Part shown: in pieces, positions 9,574 through 17,928 of the stretch
Position numbering within the stretch: position 1 is the stretch's first letter
Layout: each line of letters opens with the position of its first letter
Source: Defluviitaleaceae bacterium
GTDB taxonomy: Bacteria > Bacillota > Clostridia > Lachnospirales > WQUN01
Reading direction: 5' to 3'
Assembly (NCBI GenBank): GCA_009780585.1
Contig: WQZS01000018.1
Location: forward strand, 1-64,000
DNA length: 64,000 nt
Notes under the pieces: generated by a model
What the model saw: only the letters and a program-made list of their open reading frames with translations
What the model was told of the DNA's origin: nothing
Database searches by the model: none
Translations under genes and position numbers: made by a program

Positions 9574-9602
9574 ATTGTACAGGATTTTAAAGGGAATGGC
9601 AA
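9574..9602 (-). promoter_or_regulatory. Candidate sigma-A promoter for hndABCD, adjacent to the terminator
   Basis: On the minus strand TTGCCA (9597-9602) and TACAAT (9574-9579) are separated by exactly 17 bases. A start about 7 bases downstream of the -10 would fall near 9567, inside the first arm of the terminator stem. Transcripts starting here would lack most of one stem arm and escape termination, while read-through from the operon upstream would be stopped. Sequence match is good; activity is inferred. Confidence 0.55.
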
Positions 9603-9611
9603 AGATTTCTC

Positions 9612-10688
9612 CTACATTGCCGCGGGACGTTCGGGTGTCGTCTTCATATCAACGTACGCTTTTGTTTCGGCGGAACGCAGGAAACCCGTCATAATCTCCA
9701 ATACGTGGAAGATTAAGTCGATGCCCGCGCGGGGGGCGCGATTTTCCGCGAGTGCGGCCGCCATGTCGGACAGACCAAGGCCGCGGCTGTTTTGCGGGTA
9801 GCCGAAAGCCAGGGGTATTTCCTCAAACGCTTTCGTTTCCTTGCGGTACAGCTTAACGGGTCCGCCGAAGTAATTGGGATCGGGTACGCTGAGTGTGCCC
9901 AACGTTCCGTGGATTTCGATCATAGGCAGGTTATGCGCCTGCACGTCGTAAGACGTCATCAGCGTGGCGACCGTGCCGTTCGCAAAGGCCAATTGCCCCG
10001 TGATGTGCGTCGGCGTCTCCACGTTGATGATTGTGCCGTTGTGGGGCTGGCTCGTGATCAAACGCGTGGCGTGCGGCGTATGCGCCATGCCGCACACGGA
10101 TTGCACCGCGCCCAGCAGACTTACCAAAGCGGTTACGTAGTAAGGCCCCATGTCCAGCATCGGACCGCCGCCGAATTGGTAGTAGAAAGCCGGATCGTGG
10201 TGCCATGATTCGTGCCCCGGGCTCGCCCACAAAGCCGTAGCCGCTACGGGCCGCCCGATCAAACCGTCGTCAATAATCTTACGGCAGGTTTGTATCCCCG
10301 CGCCCAGGAAGGTGTCGGGCGCGCCGCCGAGTTGTACGCCTTTTTTGGTTGCGACGGCGCGGAGCAGCTTGCCTTCCTCCAATGTCGCGCCAAGGGGTTT
10401 TTCGGAATAAACGTGCTTACCCGCGTTAATCGCCGCCATCGTCACGCCGTAGTGTTCATACGGGCGGGTAAGGTTCAACACGATTTCGATAGAGTCGTCG
10501 GCGAAAAGTTCGTGCATGTCGGCGTATTTGCGCACGTTATATTGTTCGGACGCTTTGGTTGCGCGCGCGTCGATTAGGTCGCACACGCCCGCGAGTTCCA
10601 GGTTCGCCACGAACATACCCGCTATGTTGGTCAGATAAATCCCGCTGATATCGCCGCATCCGACGATGCCGATTCTTGTTTTCTTCAT
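9612..10688 (-). CDS. Gfo/Idh/MocA-family NAD(P)-dependent oxidoreductase
   Basis: The 358-aa protein has the N-terminal Rossmann motif GIVGCGDISG (residues 7-16), the family signature EKPLG (about 95-99) and a C-terminal alpha/beta domain with GGGPMLDMGPYY. Such enzymes oxidise or reduce sugar, inositol or sugar-acid hydroxyls. It is the last gene of the starch operon, following thuA after a short hairpin. A Gfo/Idh/MocA enzyme next to ThuA often handles keto-sugars or modified glucosides, so a step beyond simple glucose release is possible. The substrate cannot be stated. Confidence 0.9.
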   Translation of the reverse strand: MKKTRIGIVGCGDISGIYLTNIAGMFVANLELAGVCDLIDARATKASEQYNVRKYADMHELFADDSIEIVLNLTRPYEHYGVTMAAINAGKHVYSEKPLGATLEEGKLLRAVATKKGVQLGGAPDTFLGAGIQTCRKIIDDGLIGRPVAATALWASPGHESWHHDPAFYYQFGGGPMLDMGPYYVTALVSLLGAVQSVCGMAHTPHATRLITSQPHNGTIINVETPTHITGQLAFANGTVATLMTSYDVQAHNLPMIEIHGTLGTLSVPDPNYFGGPVKLYRKETKAFEEIPLAFGYPQNSRGLGLSDMAAALAENRAPRAGIDLIFHVLEIMTGFLRSAETKAYVDMKTTPERPAAM

Positions 10689-10704
10689 ATATTTCCTCCC
10701 GTGG

Positions 10705-10733
10705 TAACTTGTACCCTAGTAGGGGACAAGTTA
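10705..10733 (-). other. Intercistronic hairpin between thuA and the Gfo/Idh/MocA gene
   Basis: The inverted repeat TAACTTGT/ACAAGTTA flanks an inner CCC/GGG pairing and includes the thuA stop codon. There is no T-tract, so it is more likely an RNA stability or processing element than a full terminator. Confidence 0.55.
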
Positions 10734-11456
10734 AAACATTTTCGCGTCGCTTGCCAGGAAGCGGTCGGTTGTTAAGCCGTTCGCTTTCGCGTACGCCTTG
10801 CCTTCCGCCGCCCACAGCATACCGCGCTTCATGATAATAGCCGCGTTGGGTGATTTGTCGAACACGTCGTCGTGATGGCCCAATGAGTTATAAAATACAC
10901 GCCCCAGCCCCCAATGCTTCGTCCACACCACGGGCATATCCACGGGTTTGTTTGCGATGTGGTAATAAGGTACAACGGGGAACCGCGTGGTGGCCAATAC
11001 CTCAATGGCGGGGTCCACATGCAGGTAATAATGTTCGCTGCACACGGGAAAGTCCGAAAGTCCCGCCACGATGGGGTTCGAATGAGCCGTAATGTTTACC
11101 GTATAATCCACGCCGTCGCTGCCGGGGTGCGATACCCAATTGGCCCCGGTAATGAACTGCCACTCCACATCATTGCGGAAGGAGTCACACATGCCGCCGT
11201 GACAGCCCGCCAAGCCTACGCCCGCGCCTACGGCTTTCGAAACGTTCTTCGTGTACTCGTGGTTAATTTGCCCCATCGTCCAGCACGACACCAACAGGTC
11301 GAGCTCCATCAGGTCATCGGCGTTCGCCAAACAATCCAGCGTGTCGGATAAGGTGACATCAAACCCCTCCCCTTCCAACATCGCGGCGAAACGCTTCGAA
11401 ACCTGCACGGGTTCGTGCCCGTCCCATCCGCCTTGGAAGATCAGCGCTTTGCGCAT
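10731..11456 (-). CDS. ThuA-like domain protein (trehalose-utilisation family, GATase1-like fold)
   Basis: The 241-aa protein matches the ThuA family in length and motifs: the start KALIFQGGWDGHEP, the GLAGCHGGMCDSF turn (about residues 82-94), NWVSHPG, and the C-terminal WGLGRVFYNSLGHH (about 185-198). ThuA proteins have a class I glutamine-amidotransferase-like fold. They occur beside Gfo/Idh/MocA dehydrogenases in sugar loci, where they are linked to formation or use of 3-keto sugars. It overlaps the upstream GH13 gene by 16 bases. Its role in maltodextrin use is inferred from the operon only. Confidence 0.88.
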   Translation of the reverse strand: MRKALIFQGGWDGHEPVQVSKRFAAMLEGEGFDVTLSDTLDCLANADDLMELDLLVSCWTMGQINHEYTKNVSKAVGAGVGLAGCHGGMCDSFRNDVEWQFITGANWVSHPGSDGVDYTVNITAHSNPIVAGLSDFPVCSEHYYLHVDPAIEVLATTRFPVVPYYHIANKPVDMPVVWTKHWGLGRVFYNSLGHHDDVFDKSPNAAIIMKRGMLWAAEGKAYAKANGLTTDRFLASDAKMF

Positions 11457-13105
11457 ACGGAAACCTCCTTTTTTTTCGTATCATATATGATATCCAGCAT
11501 ATCAGAACCATCGGATAGTTTCCAGCGGCAAATATTTTTTTGGCGCGTATAAATAATGTCGGCGTTTTGGATTAACGCGTGATATTTTTTACGTAAGGCG
11601 ATTATATTTTTAAAGAACGCCATCAAATCCTTGTCCTGCCTTGCGCTGTCCCAAACCATCGGCCCGCGCGACCCCGGGTCGCCGTTGCCCTCCATGCCCA
11701 CTTCCGTGCCGTAATAGACCGAAGGCGCACCCTTCATCATAAACAGAAACGTGAAGGCGTTCTTCATCGCGTGCTTATCACCGTTCGCTTGCGTTAATAC
11801 GCGCACGGTATCGTGCGAATCCATCAGGTTATATTGGATACGGTTATGCGTGTCGGAAAAGTTGTTCAACTTGGAAAATAATTTTTGCGTGAAAACGTCG
11901 GGTTTGATCTTTTGCGTGAGGAATAAGTCGCGTATGAGGTGACCCAACGGGTAATTCATCACCGCGTCGAAATATCCCCCATGAAGCCACTTTGACGGGT
12001 CGTGCCACACTTCGCCCAGCAAATAGAAATCGGGCTTGACCGCGTCCACCGCTTCACGCAACGCGCGCCAAAAAGAAAACGAAACCTCGTCGGAAACGTC
12101 CAGCCGCCAGCCGTCAATGCCACATTCCTTGATCCAATATAACGCCACGTCGATGAGGTATTGCCGCGCTTCGGGGTTTTCGGTGTTCCACTTGGGCATA
12201 CCGGGTACAAACGCGAAGGTATCGTAAGTAAGGTCGCTTGGTTTTTCGAACTTTTCCTTCACGGGGAAGGATCGGATATGGAAATAGTCGCGGTATTTTG
12301 ATTTTTTTTGGTTTTTGATCACGTCCTGCCAAAAGGGATGCAACCGGCCGATGTGGTTGAACACCGCGTCCAGCATTACCTTCATACCCGACGCGTGGGC
12401 TTTCGTTACAAGCTCCTTTAACGTTTGCGTATCGCCGAAGTGCGGGTCCACGGCGAAGTAATCCTGTGTATCGTACTTGTGGTTGGAGGGGGAATGGAAA
12501 ATCGGCGTAAGGTATAAGCCCGTAACGCCAAGTTCCCGTAAATACGGCAATTTATCGATGATCCCGCGTAAATCGCCGCCGAAGAAGTTGCGTGGCTTGG
12601 GTGAACCCGTTTCCCAATCCTCCGTTTCGGCGGGGGAAATGGAGGGGTCGCCGTTACGGAACCGCTCGGGGAAGATTTGGTACCAAACCGTTTCGCTTGC
12701 CCATTCGGGGGTTTTGGGTGCGTCGATTTCATGCACGAAGGGGAAGAAGAAGCAACCCTCCTTATCCCCTACCCCGTTCTCGCTGTAGTTGATTTCCTTT
12801 CCGTTTTTTACAACGGCGGAAAAATAATATTTCATGCGGCGTGCCTTGGGCGGGGTAATTTCGGCACGCCACGTAATATTCTTTTTATCGGCGTACTGCG
12901 GCCGCATGGGTGCTTCGTTGGTTACCCACTCCCACACATCGTTGCCCAAGGCGTCGGTTTTGTCGGTTTTCGCATAGATAAACGGGTCGCCGTACAGTAC
13001 CTTTACGGCGGTAACGCTTGCGTCGGTGATTAATTTCAACCGTATTTTCTTTTCGGCGGTATCATAATAACAATAGGGCAATAACGATCGGTGATGGATA
13101 TACAT
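11441..13105 (-). CDS. GH13 neopullulanase / cyclomaltodextrinase-type alpha-glucan hydrolase (cytoplasmic)
   Basis: This 554-aa protein has no signal peptide. The N-terminal ~120 residues resemble the CBM34-like domain of neopullulanase/maltogenic amylase. The TIM barrel shows the four GH13 regions: DAVFNHIG (I), GWRLDVSDE with the nucleophile Asp (II), LLGEVW with the acid Glu (III) and NLMDSHDT (IV). It should cleave maltodextrins brought in by the MalEFG transporter. It could also act on pullulan-derived panose or cyclodextrins; the exact specificity is not visible. It precedes thuA in the operon with a 16-base overlap. Confidence 0.9.
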   Translation of the reverse strand: MYIHHRSLLPYCYYDTAEKKIRLKLITDASVTAVKVLYGDPFIYAKTDKTDALGNDVWEWVTNEAPMRPQYADKKNITWRAEITPPKARRMKYYFSAVVKNGKEINYSENGVGDKEGCFFFPFVHEIDAPKTPEWASETVWYQIFPERFRNGDPSISPAETEDWETGSPKPRNFFGGDLRGIIDKLPYLRELGVTGLYLTPIFHSPSNHKYDTQDYFAVDPHFGDTQTLKELVTKAHASGMKVMLDAVFNHIGRLHPFWQDVIKNQKKSKYRDYFHIRSFPVKEKFEKPSDLTYDTFAFVPGMPKWNTENPEARQYLIDVALYWIKECGIDGWRLDVSDEVSFSFWRALREAVDAVKPDFYLLGEVWHDPSKWLHGGYFDAVMNYPLGHLIRDLFLTQKIKPDVFTQKLFSKLNNFSDTHNRIQYNLMDSHDTVRVLTQANGDKHAMKNAFTFLFMMKGAPSVYYGTEVGMEGNGDPGSRGPMVWDSARQDKDLMAFFKNIIALRKKYHALIQNADIIYTRQKNICRWKLSDGSDMLDIIYDTKKKEVSVCAKR

Positions 13106-13129
13106 AGATGTCTCCTTCGGTAGATAAAT

Positions 13130-14731
13130 TTATTTACGTAAGACCAATACGCTCCTGCCGTCGATGTCGGGTCCCGTCAGTTGGCCGTTGTTTACGTTGT
13201 ACACCTCGCCGGAAATACGGCATGTATACGTCCCGTTTACCATTTGCACGGGGAAATCGACAGCGGCGGGGTTCCTGTTTGCGTTGGCTAAGACCGCGCC
13301 TGTTTTCGCGCCCGACGGCCCGCGTTGGATCATTGCGATGTTGCGGTGGGTACTCGTCAGTTCGGGATACGCGCGGAAATCGTTTGCGAACCAATTGATC
13401 GCCGCCACGCGCGGGTCGCGGTACAAAAGTTGATGACCCCACGCGTTGGCGAAGGAGCCGTCCGCTTGCGGGATAAACACCGTGCCGCTGTTAACGAACC
13501 CTTCCCCCGGGCGCACAAAGAACAACGGCGACGTCCCCCGGCGCGCGGTAATCAACGCCCAACCCACGATGATCTGTTCGTCGGTTAAATGGCGGGATTG
13601 GCCGTCGTTGCCGAATTGGTCGTGGGATTCCACCCATGGCACCACACCCTCGGCGAAGCCTACATGCCCTTCCAAATCCACCGCGGTAAACGCCTGGCCG
13701 AACGCGCTCTCACCATGGTTGCGCGGGTTGCCTTGTATATGGAAGGTGTTCGAGTTCCATCCCCTGCGCCCGTCGCTCAGCGTACCCCCAACGACCGAAT
13801 TAAGGATATGGCGTGAAAAAGCGTACGGCGTCACCATAAAGGCGGCGTGTTCATACAGCGCGTGCAAGTAGTGGTTGGCGCGGTAGCCTTCCCCCAGCGT
13901 TTCGCCGTATTGGAAGGGTACGCGTCCCAGTTCACGCACGCGCGTGTCCACAAAAGCGGAAACGTTCGGCCAAAAGTCGCTCGCGATATCCGGCGGGTCG
14001 TTGGGCAATTCGATATGGTGCGCGGCGTCGAAGCGGAAACCGCTCGCCCCCGCCGTGATGATTTCATCCAAGAATTCGATATACAACGCTTGGAATTCCT
14101 CGAGGCCCGTATAAAAATCCCACAGCCCCAGCAGGTTACTGCGTACGAAGCTGCGCCTGTCGTTAAAATCCATCGGCCTGATGAACGGGTTTTGCGAGGG
14201 CCTGTCGCCGCGGCGTGAATGGAATAACGACGGCTCATGGTCACGCAGGAACGGGTCGATCATATCCCAATACGCCGTGGTGTGGTTGGGGATGGCATCC
14301 ACGATAATAAAAATGCCGTGCATCGCCGCCGCCGCCGTCAACGCTTCGAATTCCTCTTTTGTGCCCAAATAATTACCGATTGAAAAATGCGTGGGCTGGT
14401 ACAAGTCATACCACCGCCCGAACGCGCCCATCCCCTCCAAGCGCACCAGCGACGCGCCGATGGGTGAGGTTTGGATTACGTTAAACCCCGCTTGGGCGAT
14501 ATGGGGTAAATGCTCGGTGATTTCGTTGAAACGCATGTTCCACGCGTGCAGGATATTACCGCCGTGGGGGGTATCGGGTAAACCGTAGGGGTTTGACCAC
14601 GCCAACGCCTCCGGCGGGAGGATACGTTCGGGTTCACCCCGCCCGCAAGACGAAGCAAACCCGACCGCGGATAACAAAATCACCAAAAATAATTGGCTAT
14701 AAAACTTGCAACACCAGCTTCGAATTTTCAT
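13130..14731 (-). CDS. Secreted GH13 alpha-amylase, probable lipoprotein
   Basis: The 533-aa product has an N-terminal hydrophobic signal (about 10-27) ending in a Cys (AVGFASSCG) that could be lipidated, although the lipobox is imperfect. The GH13 catalytic regions are VDAIPNHT (I), GFRFDAAHH (II, nucleophile Asp), QYGETLGEG (III, acid Glu) and WVESHDQFGND (IV). A C-terminal beta domain follows. It would work outside the membrane, cutting starch to maltodextrins for MalE. Its start overlaps the 3' end of the DUF1189-like gene by 35 bases. Length and motifs are normal for an alpha-amylase. Confidence 0.9.
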   Translation of the reverse strand: MKIRSWCCKFYSQLFLVILLSAVGFASSCGRGEPERILPPEALAWSNPYGLPDTPHGGNILHAWNMRFNEITEHLPHIAQAGFNVIQTSPIGASLVRLEGMGAFGRWYDLYQPTHFSIGNYLGTKEEFEALTAAAAMHGIFIIVDAIPNHTTAYWDMIDPFLRDHEPSLFHSRRGDRPSQNPFIRPMDFNDRRSFVRSNLLGLWDFYTGLEEFQALYIEFLDEIITAGASGFRFDAAHHIELPNDPPDIASDFWPNVSAFVDTRVRELGRVPFQYGETLGEGYRANHYLHALYEHAAFMVTPYAFSRHILNSVVGGTLSDGRRGWNSNTFHIQGNPRNHGESAFGQAFTAVDLEGHVGFAEGVVPWVESHDQFGNDGQSRHLTDEQIIVGWALITARRGTSPLFFVRPGEGFVNSGTVFIPQADGSFANAWGHQLLYRDPRVAAINWFANDFRAYPELTSTHRNIAMIQRGPSGAKTGAVLANANRNPAAVDFPVQMVNGTYTCRISGEVYNVNNGQLTGPDIDGRSVLVLRK

Positions 14732-15626
14732 TTAAATACTCCTTCATCGCTTTGTAGGAAAAATAGATCATCCCAAATTGGAATAGCAAAATATGGAACA
14801 ACGGGAACAATATCCCCAGCGCCAAACCCAACGCGCCCGCGGGTACGGACGCAAACGTACAAACGGCAAACCGTTCGCGTACGGTCATGTTACCCGATAA
14901 TTTTTGCCAATGGCCGAACAGCCACACCGCCGCCACGAATATAAGGGATTGCATAATCAAAAACACGACGAAAATCAACACAAACGTCGGCGCGACGATG
15001 CTTGAAAAATAGCGGTTGTACAACGCCAAGTGGTCGAAAATTTCTTCAAAAGCCCCTTTCTCCAGCGCCCATGCGGGTATCAGCCGCGTAGGTACGGAAA
15101 GGGATGAATTTTCGTCACGGTAAAAAATATATTCGGGCGTTATCACGAGGTAATAATCCCCCGCTATATAACTTAAACCTACAAGCGAACGCCTTTCTAT
15201 GACATCTTGCCATTGGTCATAACGTGGGGCTAGGATTACGCGGTAGGGATTGTCACGCAATTTATCCATATCGTTTGGGTAAATCGCGATATTCATTTGT
15301 GAAAGCGGGGTATACGTTACCGTGGTTTCGGATCGGAATTCCCCTTCATCCGTCCACCACGATGCCGACAACCGTCTCCGTATTTGAATTTGCCGCGTAA
15401 ACCCGTTGTTATCCGGCAATATATCCAAACTTTCCACCCAACTCCGGTTAAACGCCCCCCAATCCGGCCCGCCGTGCATCCTTGGGTAAAAAACGTGCGG
15501 CGGGTCGCGCAGGAGTATGATGCTCATGGGTATCGTTAATAAGCATTGCACCATAAAAAACACGCAAAGCACGCGAACCATGCCCGCGTGCCTTGCGTAT
15601 CGCGCTATCGCCGCCCAAACGAACAT
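14697..15626 (-). CDS. DUF1189-like membrane protein of the maltodextrin operon
   Basis: This 309-aa protein has one N-terminal membrane segment (about 18-38). An extracytoplasmic domain (about 40-200) follows, and then about three more membrane segments (about 203-295). The layout and the C-terminal motif YFSYKAMKEYL fit DUF1189 proteins, which often accompany malEFG in Firmicutes. Function is not known; a role in assembling or modulating the transporter is an inference from gene order. It lies 3 bases after malG and overlaps the amylase gene by 35 bases, so it is translated with the transporter. Confidence 0.6.
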   Translation of the reverse strand: MFVWAAIARYARHAGMVRVLCVFFMVQCLLTIPMSIILLRDPPHVFYPRMHGGPDWGAFNRSWVESLDILPDNNGFTRQIQIRRRLSASWWTDEGEFRSETTVTYTPLSQMNIAIYPNDMDKLRDNPYRVILAPRYDQWQDVIERRSLVGLSYIAGDYYLVITPEYIFYRDENSSLSVPTRLIPAWALEKGAFEEIFDHLALYNRYFSSIVAPTFVLIFVVFLIMQSLIFVAAVWLFGHWQKLSGNMTVRERFAVCTFASVPAGALGLALGILFPLFHILLFQFGMIYFSYKAMKEYLNENSKLVLQVL

Positions 15627-15629
15627 GGG

Positions 15630-16511
15630 TTATTCGCCCTTGTTAGCCCCGGCGGCGGCCCCCAGCGCAAAGTATTTTTGGAAAGCGAAGAAGATGATGC
15701 CGAAGGGTATGGCGATGATCAACGCCCCGGCGGTAAAGGCCGTAATGTCATACGCGCCGTCGGTGGGGTTGGAGATATTAAACAAACCGATGGCGATTGT
15801 ATGATTATGGGAGGATCGAAGGAGCAAACGCGGGAAGATGAAATCCATCCACGGCCCCATAAACGCGCCGAAGCCGATGAACGTGATGATCGGCTTGGAA
15901 AGCGGGAAGATGACTTTGGTGAATACCTGCATCTTCGATGCGCCGTCCATATACGCGGCCTCGTCCAGCGACTTGGGTATATTCAACATATAACCGCGCA
16001 TCAGCCACATGGTACCGGGTATCCCGCCGCCGATGTATAAAAATGCCAGCGCGTAAATATTATCCAGCCAACCGAAAGTGAGAAAAATGGAATAAATCGC
16101 CACCATCGCCAAAAAGGACGGGAACATTTGCAATACCATAATCGAAAGCAAACCCGCTTTACGTCCTCGGAATTGCAACCGCGCAAATACGAAACCCATA
16201 AAGGTATGCACGATAATCGTACCCACGAGGGTAATCGTCGCGATGATGAGCGAGTTGCGGTACCACGTACCGAAGCTGTGATCGGTAAATAATCGGGTGA
16301 AGTTGTCCAGTGTAAAAGCCCTGGGTATAGGGATAATGCCGAAGGTATCCTGCGTAACCGCGCCGGGCGTGCCGCGTATGGGGCTGAGTGCCGCGCCCAC
16401 CAGCCAAAGCACCGGGTACAGTACGATGATCGCCATCACGACCAAGTTGATATGGACGCCCAGCCACGGGAAAAACCTCCGGGGATGAAAGAATCTTTTT
16501 ACTTTCTTCAT
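15630..16511 (-). CDS. malG: Maltodextrin ABC transporter permease, MalG type
   Basis: The 293-aa permease has six predicted membrane segments and the EAA loop EAAYMDGASKMQVFTKVIFP (about residues 196-215), where an ABC ATPase docks. A long first periplasmic loop and IALG-type tail features are typical of CUT1 MalG/MsmG. It starts 3 bases after malF. With MalF it forms the membrane channel for maltodextrins delivered by MalE. Confidence 0.93.
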   Translation of the reverse strand: MKKVKRFFHPRRFFPWLGVHINLVVMAIIVLYPVLWLVGAALSPIRGTPGAVTQDTFGIIPIPRAFTLDNFTRLFTDHSFGTWYRNSLIIATITLVGTIIVHTFMGFVFARLQFRGRKAGLLSIMVLQMFPSFLAMVAIYSIFLTFGWLDNIYALAFLYIGGGIPGTMWLMRGYMLNIPKSLDEAAYMDGASKMQVFTKVIFPLSKPIITFIGFGAFMGPWMDFIFPRLLLRSSHNHTIAIGLFNISNPTDGAYDITAFTAGALIIAIPFGIIFFAFQKYFALGAAAGANKGE

Positions 16512-16514
16512 ATC

Positions 16515-17843
16515 CTACTCCTCCCTAAAGGCGCGGGTGCGCGTCAAGTTCCAGCCGGACACGGATGCGACGACGATAAAGATAAACGTGGACATAACGC
16601 TCGCGAAGTTATACATACGGTGGTCGAGGGTCAGGCGGTATACCCAAGTGATCAGCAAGTCGGTATGCCCCGCCATCATGTAACGCGCGTTCATCGGTCC
16701 CCCGCCCGTCACGAAGAATACGATGCCGAAATTATTAAACGCACCCGCGATCCCCATGATCAACAGCGGGGATATAGCGGCGAATATCGTAGGCAGGGTG
16801 AGTTTTCTGAATTGCTGGAAAGCGCTCGCGCCGTCTATCGACGCGGCTTCGTAGGTTTCCGGGTTAAGTGTGGTCATTACGCCGGTGATCAACACCATCG
16901 GTCCGGCGAAACCCAGCCACGTATTGATAATAAACAACGCCGCGCGCGACCATCCCACCGACCCGAAGAAGGTAATCGGCGAGGATATGATATTCATGTC
17001 CATCAGCAGTTGGTTGATAACGCCGTTGGTCACGAAGAAGTTGCGGAACAGCAGAAGCGACACCAGCGACGGGATCGCCCACGGCAGGATGTACAAGCCC
17101 CGCCACAACTTGGGCCATCGTACCAGCTTGGAATTGATAAATACCGCTTGAATAAACCCGACGCCGAAGGCGAGGAGTGTGGACACAAACGCCCATATCA
17201 CCGTCCAAAGACCCACGCCGATGAGCGTATTGCCCCATATCTCCGAAGTAATGACGGTGCGGAAGGTATCAAAGCCCACCCACTCCACCAAATGGCGCGG
17301 GGGTATGTTTTGGTTGTTATAGTTCGTAAACGCCGTAAGGAAGGCGAAAAATATCGGAACAAATGAAAAAAGCACCACGAACGCCAGCCCCGGCGCAATC
17401 GCGATGTATTCGAAGGAATCGTTCAAAAGACGCTTGACATACGTGCGGGTGGTTTCCCTTTCCCCGCTTATCAGTTTTTTACGCGTCTTGTACGCGTCGC
17501 GTATGCACCATTGCCAAAATACGGCGAACGCCAGCAATATCGCAATTGCTATCAAACCCGAAAGCATCAGCATGGTGGAATGGTCGTAGACCAACACGGC
17601 GGAGGATTCGCGCGGGATTTCCCCCAGCGTGATGACCCCCCATATCCCCCGTATGAACATCCCCGCGTTGCGCGGGTGCGGCGGCACATGCCCCAGTATC
17701 AGCGCGAGGGAACCCGTATACAGCTCGATACCCACCATCAGCATTTGTATCGCAAAGAAGAATAACCCTTTTATATATTGCTTGTTTAGGAACTGTCCGC
17801 TGCCCCATATAACGGCGGACATGATTGCCGCAAGAATAGCCAT
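16515..17843 (-). CDS. malF: Maltodextrin ABC transporter permease, MalF type
   Basis: The 442-aa permease is longer than most Gram-positive MalF proteins. It carries an extra N-terminal part (about 1-150) with membrane segments near residues 25-50 and 90-112 before the canonical core (TM at about 150-175). The EAA loop EAASIDGASAFQQFRKLTLP (about 329-348) is intact. An N-terminal extension with additional helices also occurs in enterobacterial MalF. It follows malE after an 85-base gap with a hairpin, and malG follows after 3 bases. No cognate MalK-type ATPase is encoded in the window. Confidence 0.92.
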   Translation of the reverse strand: MAILAAIMSAVIWGSGQFLNKQYIKGLFFFAIQMLMVGIELYTGSLALILGHVPPHPRNAGMFIRGIWGVITLGEIPRESSAVLVYDHSTMLMLSGLIAIAILLAFAVFWQWCIRDAYKTRKKLISGERETTRTYVKRLLNDSFEYIAIAPGLAFVVLFSFVPIFFAFLTAFTNYNNQNIPPRHLVEWVGFDTFRTVITSEIWGNTLIGVGLWTVIWAFVSTLLAFGVGFIQAVFINSKLVRWPKLWRGLYILPWAIPSLVSLLLFRNFFVTNGVINQLLMDMNIISSPITFFGSVGWSRAALFIINTWLGFAGPMVLITGVMTTLNPETYEAASIDGASAFQQFRKLTLPTIFAAISPLLIMGIAGAFNNFGIVFFVTGGGPMNARYMMAGHTDLLITWVYRLTLDHRMYNFASVMSTFIFIVVASVSGWNLTRTRAFREE

Positions 17844-17874
17844 TCGGTTTGCACCCGCTTTGCTATAAAATCCC

Positions 17875-17909
17875 CGCCAACTTATGCTTTAGTTAGGCAC
17901 AAGTTGGCG
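17875..17909 (-). other. malE-malF intercistronic hairpin
   Basis: The 9-bp stem CGCCAACTT/AAGTTGGCG lies between malE and malF with no T-tract. Position and form match the stabilising hairpins that keep binding-protein mRNA more abundant than permease mRNA in other maltose operons (known for E. coli malE-malF). The function here is inferred. Confidence 0.6.
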
Positions 17910-17928
17910 AGGGTATCAAATTTAAGCG

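Noticed and set aside
16452..17366. 304-codon plus-strand frame opposite malF/malG
   Set aside because: Charged low-complexity shadow of two canonical permease genes; no start signal.
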